Assembly: GCA_013112685.1 (NCBI GenBank)
Contig: JABFGC010000002.1
Location: 630,902 to 694,901 of the forward strand
Direction of reading: 5' to 3'
Length of the DNA: 64,000 nucleotides
Source of the DNA: Chloroflexota bacterium
Lineage (GTDB): Bacteria; Chloroflexota; Anaerolineae; Anaerolineales; Villigracilaceae
Within the stretch, counting starts at the first letter, position 1, and each line of letters begins with the position of its first letter. The notes beneath the pieces are model-generated. The model did not search any database. It saw only the letters and a list, made by a program, of their open reading frames with translations, and was not told the origin of the DNA. The position numbers and the translations under genes are program-made. Of the stretch, positions 42,498 to 50,502 are shown piece by piece.

Positions 42498-42519
42498 TCT
42501 AAAGAAAAAAGGCAGACGC

Positions 42520-43053
42520 ATGGCAACCGTTAAACTCTCGCAACTAAAAAAGGACTTCACCGAAAGCCTGAGCCAGATCAGCCGGTTTTGGGGATTTCCC
42601 AAAGGCATGGGGGCGATCTTCGGCGTGTTGTATCTCTCCCCTGCCCCGCTCTCGCTGGATGAGATCGCGGCGCAGACCGGCTTGACCAAGGGCGCGGTCA
42701 GCACCGAGGTGCGGACGCTGGCGCGCATGGGCTTGGTGCACCGCTCCACCAAACTCGGCGACCGCAAGGATTATTACGAGGCCGAGACCGATTTCTACGC
42801 AGCGATCCGCTCGATTTTGAGGGAACGGCAGAACAGCGAGTTCAACCACGCGGTCCGCTCGGTGGGAGAAACGCTCGCTCAACTCGAATCAGGCGCGGTG
42901 TCCGGCGATGAGGCGGAGATCGAATTCATCCACCAGCGGGTGAAAGCCTTGCAGGAATTCTTCGACGCGATTGACAGCCTGGCAAAGGCAGTCATACGGC
43001 TGGAAAGTTTGGGAATCGCCAACGTCACGAAAATACTTGGCGTTTTGAAATAA
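42520..43053 (+). CDS. GbsR/MarR-family transcriptional regulator
   Basis: The 177 residues have the GbsR-type winged helix: FWGFPKGMGAIFGVLYLSPAPLSLDEIAAQTGLTKGAVSTEVRTL, with the recognition helix in KGAVSTEVRTLARMGLV, and a C-terminal helical dimerisation region. GbsR proteins repress genes for osmoprotectant or membrane-related functions in several bacteria; here the likely targets are its own operon (a small membrane protein and an NAD(P)-binding protein). A near-consensus promoter and operator precede it, and AAAAAAGG supplies a weak ribosome site. Confidence 0.85.
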   Translation: MATVKLSQLKKDFTESLSQISRFWGFPKGMGAIFGVLYLSPAPLSLDEIAAQTGLTKGAVSTEVRTLARMGLVHRSTKLGDRKDYYEAETDFYAAIRSILRERQNSEFNHAVRSVGETLAQLESGAVSGDEAEIEFIHQRVKALQEFFDAIDSLAKAVIRLESLGIANVTKILGVLK

Positions 43054-43073
43054 ACACATCAAAGGAGATCGAA

Positions 43074-43427
43074 ATGAACACCATCTTGTTGTTTTTTATC
43101 CAGGCGGCGCTCACTCTTGGGATTGCCTTTTTGCTCGTCGGGTATTTCCGCCCGCATCTTCATAAAGTTCTGATTGACCTGTGCGGGACGGAGGAACGCG
43201 CGCGGTTCTGGACGGCGTTTTCCAACATCCTCCTGATCAGCATGCCGATGATCCTTGCCTTGAATTATCAACCCGAGGCGCGGAACACGGAAGAATTTTT
43301 TTTCGAAGTTGCAGGTAAACTGAGCGGAAACCTGGCGGGATTTTTATTCGCCCTGATCGCCGTCGGTTTGATCATTTCATTCTTTGCCCTGGTGGCGCCC
43401 AGATCGCCGAAAGTGGAGTCAAAATGA
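43074..43427 (+). CDS. Small membrane protein, three TM segments
   Basis: The 117 residues contain hydrophobic stretches at 2-25 (ILLFFIQAALTLGIAFLLVGYF), 48-64 and 85-108 (GNLAGFLFALIAVGLIISFFALV). No motif is recognised. AAGGAG lies just upstream of ATG 43074. It lies between the GbsR-like gene and the epimerase-like gene, overlapping the latter by four bases (ATGA), so all three form one operon. Function unknown; a membrane-stress related role would fit the regulator family but is unproven. Confidence 0.7.
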   Translation: MNTILLFFIQAALTLGIAFLLVGYFRPHLHKVLIDLCGTEERARFWTAFSNILLISMPMILALNYQPEARNTEEFFFEVAGKLSGNLAGFLFALIAVGLIISFFALVAPRSPKVESK

Positions 43428-44326
43428 AAATCGCAGTCACTGGGGCGTTTTCCTACTCAGGAAAATACATCACCAAACGTCTGCTTGCGCGCGGCGAGGA
43501 AGTCATCAATTTGACGGGACATCCCAATCGTCCCGACCCGTTCAATGGAAAAGTGAAGGTCTTTCCATTGAATTTCTCGAACCAGGATGAAATGATCCAA
43601 TCCCTGCGCGGCGCGGATGTGCTGGTCAACACCTATTGGGTGCGCTTCGATCAAGGCGGGAACACCCAGCCCAAAGCGGTGGAAAATACCCGCGCGCTGG
43701 TCAACGCGACCGCCCGGTCGGGCGTGAAGCGCGTGGTTCACATCAGCATCACGAACCCGTCCGCTGATTCGCATCTGCCGTATTTTTGGGGCAAAGCCGC
43801 CAACGAAAAAGCGGTGACGGAATCAGGGATGGGCTACGCCATCCTGCGCCCGACGGTGTTGTTCGGCAAAGAGGATATCCTCATCAACAACATCGCCTGG
43901 CTGCTGCGGCGCTTTCCGATCTTTGGCTTGCCCGGCAACGGCTCGTACCGTCTCTCGCCCGTCTATGTGGATAATCTCGCCGAACTTGCCGCGGATGCGG
44001 TTTACCAAACCGAAAATTACATTTGGGATGCGGTTGGTCCCGATGAATTCACTTTCAAAGAAATGGTGGAATTGATCGGTGAAACCATCGGCAAAAAACC
44101 TCTCCTGATTCCGTTCCCGCCGCGCCTTGCTCTGCTCGCTGCACAATTCCTCAGCCTCTTCGTCAACGACGTGATGCTGACCCCTGAAGAGGTGGATGGT
44201 TTGATGGCGAACCTGCTCATCTCCAAAGAGCCGCCGCGCTGCAAGACAAGGCTGGCAGATTGGCTCAAGGAAAACAGGGACACCGTCGGCGCAAGGTATG
44301 CGTCGGAATTGAAGAGGCATTATTAA
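43424..44326 (+). CDS. NAD(P)-binding epimerase/NmrA-like protein
   Basis: The 300 residues belong to the atypical SDR family: the dinucleotide motif is GAFSYSGKYITKRLL (TGxxGxxG variant). Later motifs VKRVVHISITNPSADSHLPYFWGKAANEKAV and GMGYAILRPTVLFG, with PVYVDNLAELA, resemble complex I assembly factor NDUFA9-like and NmrA-type proteins. The typical YxxxK catalytic pair is degenerate (YFWGKAAN), so an NAD-sensing or quinone-related role is possible. It is the last gene of the GbsR-controlled operon. Confidence 0.8.
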   Translation: MKIAVTGAFSYSGKYITKRLLARGEEVINLTGHPNRPDPFNGKVKVFPLNFSNQDEMIQSLRGADVLVNTYWVRFDQGGNTQPKAVENTRALVNATARSGVKRVVHISITNPSADSHLPYFWGKAANEKAVTESGMGYAILRPTVLFGKEDILINNIAWLLRRFPIFGLPGNGSYRLSPVYVDNLAELAADAVYQTENYIWDAVGPDEFTFKEMVELIGETIGKKPLLIPFPPRLALLAAQFLSLFVNDVMLTPEEVDGLMANLLISKEPPRCKTRLADWLKENRDTVGARYASELKRHY

Positions 44327-44351
44327 CTGATGTTACGCACCCTCACTCCCG

Positions 44352-44398
44352 TCCCCTCTCCCACTGGGAGAGGGGACTCCCTTCCCTCCGGGGAAGGG
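44352..44398. repeat. Double hairpin of the CCCCTCTCCC type
   Basis: TCCCCTCTCCCA is inverse to TGGGAGAGGGGA (44352-44376), then CCCTTCCC-TCCG-GGGAAGGG (44379-44398). These hairpins lie between two converging genes and could serve as a bidirectional terminator; the words are common as dispersed repeats in many bacteria. The rest of the gap to 44517 holds CACGAAG-type short repeats and no gene. Confidence 0.65.
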
Positions 44399-44517
44399 TT
44401 GGGTAAGATGGGGATCCACGAAGAACACGAATGTTCACGAAAGAGCAAAAGAAATTCGTGCTTCCTCGTGAACTTCGGGGAGAAAAAGTTATTCCGATGA
44501 AGCCCAATAAAGGTTTG

Positions 44518-45861
44518 TTACTGCGTGGACGAAATTTCGCCGATCATGTTCCCCGCAAGCCACGCACCATTGTTGGTCAACTGATAGCCGCTGTCGCCGC
44601 TGGACTCGATCAACGCATGGGCAAGCCAGCGGTCATGGAGTGATTCTCCGTCAATTTTCCGCGCGTTCAATTCGGAGACGAGATTGGGCGCGATCCTGTT
44701 CGATTGAACCGCGACGACCAGGGGTTTGTTTTTTTGCTCCAGCGGATTTTCGAGCAATCCGCCCTCCAGCCCGGGCAGACCGCCTCCGGTCGAGCGAAGG
44801 TAGGAGGCGTATCGCGGATGCCGGTAGTGGTAATTGCCGAACACGCCGTCTGCAATCGTGCCGATGGCAAGCAGATCTTCGCTGCGCGTGGGATAGGTGA
44901 AATAGATGTTTTCGTCCCGGTTGTTTGCCCAATGGTTGAACAGGTTTTTCCGGCAGCCAAGCGCGGAGAGCAGGTTCGCTCCCGCTTGGAACAGGAAATA
45001 GTTCGGCAGATGACTTCGTTCCAAAAGATGATGCCTTTTTGCCCACTCGCGGTTTTGGGGATAAATCAATAGTTCGTAAAGCGAAAATCCATCCACGCCG
45101 CAATCTGCCAGTGCCTGAATATCTGCCAGCCAGGCGGTCAAGGCCTGCTCGGGAAGCCCGCAAATGAGATCCACGCTGACGACCCATCCCATCGCTTTGT
45201 GCCGCACGATGCACTCCAATACCTTCGCCGGGCTTTGCCGCCTGCCGATGACTGTCCGCGTCCCCGGCTGGAGGCTTTGGACTCCGACATGCGGCCGCCG
45301 GAAGCCCAGATCATGCAGGCAGGCGGTCATGAGCGGCGTGAGCGACTGTACCGTGGATTCAAGCGCCCATTCGGTTCCGTTCGTGATGTTGAAAGCGTTT
45401 CTGATGCAAGCCGCCAGCCGCTCCAGCGATTTTGTATCGAGAAAGGTCGGCGTGCCTCCGCCCAAATGCACCGACGTGACCGGTCTATTTGCAAGCGTCC
45501 CTTGCGCGCTCCATAAACGCAATTCCCCGCAAATCCTTTCCACATACTCCTTCACCCGCATATCGGCGTGACTCTCCAGTTTGAACGAATAACTGTCGCA
45601 GAAGCCGCATTTGCTGGTGCAAAACGGAATGTGGATGTAGATGCACATCGGCTGGTCGGACCGGCTGTCGTTTGCCGCCTGCCGCGCCGCCTCCCAAGCC
45701 TCAGGTCCGTTGTGCTCGTAGGGACGCTTCGCCCAAACCGGAAGCGGGAGTTGCCATCGTTCCACATCATAGACAGGGGCAAGCGATGTCCATTGCTGGA
45801 GGATCTTGTCCGCGTTGATGATTTCGGGGGCATGCGAGAAGAAGTCGTTGAACGGATTCAT
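44518..45861 (-). CDS. HemN/HemW-like radical SAM protein of the propeller-maturation operon
   Basis: The radical SAM cluster motif CTSKCGFC is at residues 81-88, preceded by YIHIPF as in HemW/HemN proteins; SVHLGGGTPTFLD and GVQSLQPGTRTVIGRRQS are also HemN-type. The 447 residues include a HemN_C-like region. In a RiPP-like operon such proteins are often class C radical SAM methyltransferases, whereas a stand-alone HemW would be a heme chaperone; the operon context favours the first, by inference. ATG 45861 overlaps the upstream stop (ATGA), so it is the last gene of an eight-gene operon. The longer frame to 45891 is less likely. Confidence 0.8.
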   Translation of the reverse strand: MNPFNDFFSHAPEIINADKILQQWTSLAPVYDVERWQLPLPVWAKRPYEHNGPEAWEAARQAANDSRSDQPMCIYIHIPFCTSKCGFCDSYSFKLESHADMRVKEYVERICGELRLWSAQGTLANRPVTSVHLGGGTPTFLDTKSLERLAACIRNAFNITNGTEWALESTVQSLTPLMTACLHDLGFRRPHVGVQSLQPGTRTVIGRRQSPAKVLECIVRHKAMGWVVSVDLICGLPEQALTAWLADIQALADCGVDGFSLYELLIYPQNREWAKRHHLLERSHLPNYFLFQAGANLLSALGCRKNLFNHWANNRDENIYFTYPTRSEDLLAIGTIADGVFGNYHYRHPRYASYLRSTGGGLPGLEGGLLENPLEQKNKPLVVAVQSNRIAPNLVSELNARKIDGESLHDRWLAHALIESSGDSGYQLTNNGAWLAGNMIGEISSTQ

Positions 45862-47258
45862 AGGCAGAGTCGGTCTACTCGCAGAAGCCACGCCTCATTG
45901 CCGGACGGTTGGACTGCCCTCTCCGATAGCAATCGTTCTGCAATTTGAGAGTTGACCCGGCAGCGAAAACTGCCCTTCGGCGAGTCGCCCGTCAGCGCGC
46001 AGTGATCCGGGCAGGCGCGGGCGCAGTGGAAGCGATTGAAGCAGTCAGCGCAGGAGGCCGGGACGGCGCTAAGTTTGTTTCGGAGGCGGTCAACCTGATC
46101 GGTGTCCAATTGAAATGAGTCGCCAGATTGACCGAACTTTCCGATCAGGAAGCCGTTTTGACGCGCATGACTTTCATCGCACACCAGATGGCAGGCGGCG
46201 GCGCAATCGCCCGGGATCATTTGGAGGACGGAGCGCTGAATTTGACAATACGCACCGTGCAGTTCGTTCAGCCTCGAACCGGAGGTCAGCCAGGGAATGT
46301 GATAGGACCGGCACACCTGACGCGCCTTGAAGAATTCCTCGACAAACTCATCAGCGTCATCCGGTTGAAAGCGGTCATCCAGGTTTCCATTTCCCTTATA
46401 AACCGGTTCGACATGTATCTCCTGCGGTTGGATTTCCCTGCACAGATAATGCGCGATCTCCGCCTGGCGGCGAAATGCGGCTGGCGTAACCGTGGCGCGC
46501 ACATTCAGGGGCTTCCCGTTCTGGCGGATGATCCGCGCCGTTCGCTCGACAAAACTCGAACTTGACCGACCATTGGGAAGCGGGCGCTGAACAGACTGAA
46601 TCTCTTCCGGTCCGTCGCATGACAACCCGATCAAATCGAAATGCTCTGCCAGCCATCCTGCCTTGCGCTTCGGCATCACCCCATTGGTGGCGATATATTT
46701 GAAGAGACTCACCCCAAGGTTGGACGCCGCGGATTCGACAATTTCCAACGCCTGTGCCGTCCACTCCAAATCGAGAGTCGGCTCCCCGCCTCCGTGAAAG
46801 ACCACCGTCATCGGCTGGTTCTCTAGCAGGCAGTTCCCAGCCACCGTCTGCGCGGCGGCGCGGACTGCGCTCAGCGATAATGATTCTTTTTGCCAAGCCG
46901 CGCCCGCGCCTGAAAAACAGTAGGGACACGCCAGGTTGCACCGGTTGTGCGGATACAATGTGAGGCACACCGGCGTGAACGGTTTTGAAAGATGAGTTTC
47001 CCACGCTTGTTCGGCTGTCAGCGCCGCCTGCGCGAGGGTTTGCGCAGTTTCGGTCAGCGTTGCCCCGCTGTCGCTGGGAGGGAAGCGCGGTTTGCATCCA
47101 TGCTCGGATGCCAACCCCAATTGCCTGTCCATCTCGGTAGCTGAATCGGTCGGGACTCCCGCCAGGCAGCCCGGTGTATAGTACAGCGCTTGCTCATTAT
47201 GAAAAGCCCGAAAAATGGGCAGGGATACATCGGGCAGGGGCGCGAACTTGGAATCCAG
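45858..47258 (-). CDS. Radical SAM/SPASM-type maturase (fourth enzyme)
   Basis: The cluster motif is CNLACPYC (about residue 107 from the long start), followed by VVFHGGGEPTLDLEW and LSCDGPEEIQSVQR typical of peptide-modifying enzymes. C-terminal cysteines (CADCFNRFHCARACPDHC and a following C) form a SPASM-like auxiliary cluster region. The frame is continuous upstream of ATG 47132 through YYTPGCLAGVPTD and LPDVSLPIFRAFHNEQAL, which match the N-terminal peptide-recognition region of the two paralogues. I extend to the CTG at 47258 after GGAGG; a missed ATG or indel there is possible. Confidence 0.82.
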   Translation of the reverse strand: MDSKFAPLPDVSLPIFRAFHNEQALYYTPGCLAGVPTDSATEMDRQLGLASEHGCKPRFPPSDSGATLTETAQTLAQAALTAEQAWETHLSKPFTPVCLTLYPHNRCNLACPYCFSGAGAAWQKESLSLSAVRAAAQTVAGNCLLENQPMTVVFHGGGEPTLDLEWTAQALEIVESAASNLGVSLFKYIATNGVMPKRKAGWLAEHFDLIGLSCDGPEEIQSVQRPLPNGRSSSSFVERTARIIRQNGKPLNVRATVTPAAFRRQAEIAHYLCREIQPQEIHVEPVYKGNGNLDDRFQPDDADEFVEEFFKARQVCRSYHIPWLTSGSRLNELHGAYCQIQRSVLQMIPGDCAAACHLVCDESHARQNGFLIGKFGQSGDSFQLDTDQVDRLRNKLSAVPASCADCFNRFHCARACPDHCALTGDSPKGSFRCRVNSQIAERLLSERAVQPSGNEAWLLRVDRLCL

Positions 47259-47268
47259 GTGAGCCTCC

Positions 47269-47730
47269 CTATTTTGGGAGCAAAGGCTCGCAGATCAGGC
47301 AGAGGACCAGCCAGAGGAACAAACCGCGGACGTAATTGAAACTGTGTTCGCCGTCCCAGCCGTTTTCTTTCGCCATCGAGTTGGCGATCTCGCGCAGGGG
47401 AGTGAAACCGTTCATCTGATTGAAGGCGCGGAGGGCGGGCGAGTTTGTGGCGAACAAGCGCAGCGGATTCTCGATGGTTTTCGGCTGTCCGTACACCTGC
47501 CCGTCCTTCATGCTGACCTTCACCCCCGGATTGACTTTTGGAACGACGCCGCCGAGTTTCTCATCGTCCCACGTCCCTAGTTCGTCCAGCCCGTGTGCGG
47601 GGGCGTCCGCGCAATAGGCGTGGATGTTGTCCAGCAGGGTGGGGAGGAATTGCCGCCGGGTGATCCGAAACGCCAGCCAGCCGCGCGGGAACGCTTCAAA
47701 CGCGAAGGGATCGGATGCCAATCCGCTCAT
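47269..47730 (-). CDS. Small protein of the radical SAM operon, C-terminal membrane segment
   Basis: The 153 residues have no recognised domain. The N-terminus reads MSGLASDPFAFEAFPRGWLA and then FRITRRQFLPTLLDNIHAY, with paired Arg before a hydrophobic stretch, and the C-terminus has a hydrophobic run (GLFLWLVLCLICEPLLP). The start at 47730 overlaps the stop of the preceding radical SAM gene (ATGA); the longer open frame to 47949 is a shadow of that gene. It ends 11 bases before the next maturase. It may be an accessory binding or leader-handling protein; function unknown. Confidence 0.65.
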   Translation of the reverse strand: MSGLASDPFAFEAFPRGWLAFRITRRQFLPTLLDNIHAYCADAPAHGLDELGTWDDEKLGGVVPKVNPGVKVSMKDGQVYGQPKTIENPLRLFATNSPALRAFNQMNGFTPLREIANSMAKENGWDGEHSFNYVRGLFLWLVLCLICEPLLPK

Positions 47731-49094
47731 GGGTGCATTCCCCAATAGGGGTCGTGAGCCATTTCCGCCTCCGCCCGCTGATTGGTCAATCCACACACGC
47801 CGTTGCCCTCCGCGATTTTTTTCAGGATGAGCGCCTCGGTCAGCTTGCGGTTGATCTGGCAGCGTTCGCCGCGCTTTGCGGGGTCGTCGCCGCTGGAGGA
47901 AAAACTGCGGATGTAGCAGTCGCCGGCGCAAGACCAGTAGCAAAAGCAATCCTTGCAGCTTTCCCGCCTCGCTCCGAGCAAGTCGTGAAGTTTCCGCCTC
48001 ATCTTCCCGTCCAAAAGGATGCGCCCGTCTTTCAAATATCCGACCGTGGAAATATCGTTCATCGGGTGGCTTTGCCCAGCCAGCTCATAGCAGGCGACCA
48101 GTTGACCGAGCGGGTTGACGATCAACGCCTGGAACGGCGCAGTGCAAAACGTGTCCAGGAGCAAGCCAATCCGCGCGCCGGAATATTCCAGACGCCTCCC
48201 CGCCTTCCCGGCGATTTCCGCCGCTTCGAGAAACGCATCCACGAATGCCTGCCCCTCGCCGGGGAGCGCATCTCCGTGCGCGCCGCGTTGGATGTGGAAG
48301 GTCGGCTCCACGTGGAAACTCTGGCAGCCCGTCTCCCGGCAAAGGAACTCGATCTCTTGCGGGAAGCCATCCCAGGGTTCCGTTGCGGTCAGGCGGATCG
48401 AGTATTCGAAACCGCGGCGGTCCATTTCGGTTATGTTCCGCCAGACCGCCCCAAAGGATTCTTTGCCGGAGGCAAATGGGCGGTGTCCGTTTTGCGTTTC
48501 GGGACGCCCATCCATCGAAAGGCTCACGCCGTCGAGGTTGGACACGATCCATTCGCATTGCCGTTGCGACCACACGCCATTCGAGGTCAGCGTGATTCTG
48601 GCGGGTAACGGTTTCTGCCGGGCATAAGCCGTGCAAGCCTGCATGGTCTTCCACGCCAGCGACGGTTCCCCTCCGCCGTGAAACGACACTTCAAACGCGC
48701 GCGTTTTTTTGTTCCCTCGGGCGTTTGCGCAGACCAGGTCAATGGCTTGCCTGCCCAATTCCTCCGGCAGGTCCATCTCCGGCTGGGCCCCTGCCGCGGC
48801 GTAGCAGTAGACACAGCGCAGTTGACAGCGATTCGTCGTGAGGAGCACAGCCAGGATGGGCCGGAAGGACTCCATCGTCCGGGGAGGAGGCGGGGGATCG
48901 GCGCGGAGAAATCCGATGGAGGATAAAAACCGCATCGCCTCCCCCTCGACGTTGAGTTGGGCGTTGTTCCCTCCAGTCGCCACCCGCTGACAGAGTTCCG
49001 CCATTGCCGCGTTCCCCACAAAGGCTAACCCCAGCAGCGGGCGGTAGATCAGGACTTGCCCGGTCCCATCCAGGCGGTGCGTGTAAAGGTGCAT
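47727..49094 (-). CDS. Radical SAM/SPASM-type maturase (third enzyme)
   Basis: The 455 residues carry the cluster motif CQLRCVYC at 90-97, preceded by an N-terminal region VLIYRPLLGLAFVGNAAMAEL that resembles the peptide-recognition part of known maturases. VSFHGGGEPSLAWK and LSMDGRPETQNGHRPF are family motifs. C-terminal SPASM-like cysteines are in CTAPFQALIVNP, VACYEL, CKDCFCYWSCAGDCYI and a final C. It starts four bases after the stop of the propeller substrate gene and overlaps the following small gene, so production is coupled to the substrate. Confidence 0.88.
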   Translation of the reverse strand: MHLYTHRLDGTGQVLIYRPLLGLAFVGNAAMAELCQRVATGGNNAQLNVEGEAMRFLSSIGFLRADPPPPPRTMESFRPILAVLLTTNRCQLRCVYCYAAAGAQPEMDLPEELGRQAIDLVCANARGNKKTRAFEVSFHGGGEPSLAWKTMQACTAYARQKPLPARITLTSNGVWSQRQCEWIVSNLDGVSLSMDGRPETQNGHRPFASGKESFGAVWRNITEMDRRGFEYSIRLTATEPWDGFPQEIEFLCRETGCQSFHVEPTFHIQRGAHGDALPGEGQAFVDAFLEAAEIAGKAGRRLEYSGARIGLLLDTFCTAPFQALIVNPLGQLVACYELAGQSHPMNDISTVGYLKDGRILLDGKMRRKLHDLLGARRESCKDCFCYWSCAGDCYIRSFSSSGDDPAKRGERCQINRKLTEALILKKIAEGNGVCGLTNQRAEAEMAHDPYWGMHP

Positions 49095-49097
49095 GGT

Positions 49098-50486
49098 TCA
49101 GTTTGGATACCAGTAGTGGTAAACCGCCGGGGTGTAGCTGACGCAGGAGCAGGGATTGTAACTGACACAGGAGCAGCCCGAACCCGCCACGCAGTTGCAA
49201 ACACAGACCGCGCCCGGCGGGATCGGCGCGCCGCATGGAAGGGTATAGGTGATCGTCCTCCCCTCCGTTTCGACGGAATATTCGATTCCTTCCACGCTGG
49301 GAAGGCTGACCTTCAGGTCGAACAGGCAGCTGAACTCTTCCACGTCCGGGAAGGTCCAGATTTTGATGATGCCCTCATAATCCCCCGTGACCATCAGGTT
49401 GCCATACGGACTGACCGTGAAGATGGTTGCGTTGGTGGAAGCCGTCTGCTCGAGGGTCGCGTCCGGCAGACTCCAGACCGTGATTTCCCCGTATTCGTTG
49501 AGGACGAGGAATTTTCCATCTCCGCTGATGACCGGCGGGGATGAGGGATATTTGCCCAGGTCGTGAAGCAATTTGCCGTCCGGCAGGGAATAAAGCGTGA
49601 CCGCATAGAACTCATCGCCTGCGGCAAGCATTTTTCCATCCGGGCTGATGGCGACAAATTTGGCAAAGATATCATTGAGGGTTGCCTTCAGTTCGCCATC
49701 CGGCAGGGACCAGATTTGAACCGCCGCTCCATCGGCTGAGACCAGCGTCTTGCCGTCGTCGCTGATCGCAAAGGATAACGCTGTCGTATCCAAATTGGTC
49801 AATAATTTTCCTTCCGGGAACGACCAGAGTTGGATGCGCCCATGTTCCGTTGCCGAAACCATCAGGCTTCCGTCCCGGGTGATCGCCAGCATGGTGGCAT
49901 ACTCGCTGAGGGTCTTGATCAGTTTCCCATCCACCGCCGAGAGGAAGCGGATGGAATTGGACGAGCCCGCCGCAGCCACGAGAGCGCCGTCGGGGCTGAG
50001 CGCCGCCGTGGTCGCGCCCGTTGTGATGGAACTCAACAGCGAGGCTTTCGGCATGGACCAGATCTTCAACTTTCCGTCCAGTTCGCTGATCGAAATGAGG
50101 GTCAGCCCGTCTGCGCCGATCTGCAGCATGGAAACCTGTTCCTTGTGCGCCTTGGCTCCCGACTGGCATTCTCCCGGCAGGAAGGTGGGGGTGGGCGTGG
50201 GCGTGTTGGTGGGGGACGGCGTAATGGTGGGCGTTTTCGTCGGTGTGCGCGTGGGGGTCTTTGTGGGCGTTTGGGTGGGCGTATCGGTTGGCGTGGCGGT
50301 TGGCGGCGGCGCGAACGGGCTTTTGCATCCCGCCAGCGCGGAGCCTGCCGCCAGCATCCCCGCGGCTTTGAGGAAATCGCGGCGGGTCAATTTCAACTTG
50401 CCGTCCTCCTTCTGTACGGCATATACCTCCGGCTCTTCGTGTTGCTGATCTGAGTCTACATCTGGTTGGTCGTGAGGGGCGGTCAT
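49098..50486 (-). CDS. Tat-exported WD40-like lipoprotein with Cys-rich tail (putative maturase substrate)
   Basis: The 462 residues begin with a Tat signal (TRRDFLKAAG, Arg 35-36) ending in a lipobox Cys 54 (ALAGC). A Thr/Pro linker spans about 55-105. Residues about 110-400 form WD40/YVTN-like beta repeats (SPDGALVAAAGSSNSIRFLS, SDDGKTLVSADGAAVQIWSL, SPDGKMLAAGDEFYAVTLYSL). The tail 418-462 has eight Cys in 45 residues: PPGAVCVCNCV and two copies of CSCVSY-x-P, ending YHYWYPN. It is flanked by four radical SAM genes and a PqqD-like gene. I infer that the tail is the modified region and that the folded, modified protein is then exported by Tat. ATG 50486 follows AAAGGAAA. Confidence 0.82.
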   Translation of the reverse strand: MTAPHDQPDVDSDQQHEEPEVYAVQKEDGKLKLTRRDFLKAAGMLAAGSALAGCKSPFAPPPTATPTDTPTQTPTKTPTRTPTKTPTITPSPTNTPTPTPTFLPGECQSGAKAHKEQVSMLQIGADGLTLISISELDGKLKIWSMPKASLLSSITTGATTAALSPDGALVAAAGSSNSIRFLSAVDGKLIKTLSEYATMLAITRDGSLMVSATEHGRIQLWSFPEGKLLTNLDTTALSFAISDDGKTLVSADGAAVQIWSLPDGELKATLNDIFAKFVAISPDGKMLAAGDEFYAVTLYSLPDGKLLHDLGKYPSSPPVISGDGKFLVLNEYGEITVWSLPDATLEQTASTNATIFTVSPYGNLMVTGDYEGIIKIWTFPDVEEFSCLFDLKVSLPSVEGIEYSVETEGRTITYTLPCGAPIPPGAVCVCNCVAGSGCSCVSYNPCSCVSYTPAVYHYWYPN

Positions 50487-50502
50487 GGATTTTTCCTTTC
50501 TT

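Noticed and set aside
44518..45861. Heme biosynthesis coproporphyrinogen oxidase
   Set aside because: It has the HemN/HemW fold, but it is the last gene of a radical SAM operon with ATGA coupling and no heme genes nearby. A modification enzyme is the more likely reading, though not proven.
47269..47949. A 226-residue Arg-rich protein
   Set aside because: The first 73 residues are an antisense-frame reading of the preceding radical SAM gene's C-terminus. The real start is at 47730, overlapping that gene's stop.
49750..50448. Val/Gly-rich plus-strand frame opposite the propeller gene
   Set aside because: It is the shadow of the Thr/Pro linker and propeller repeats.
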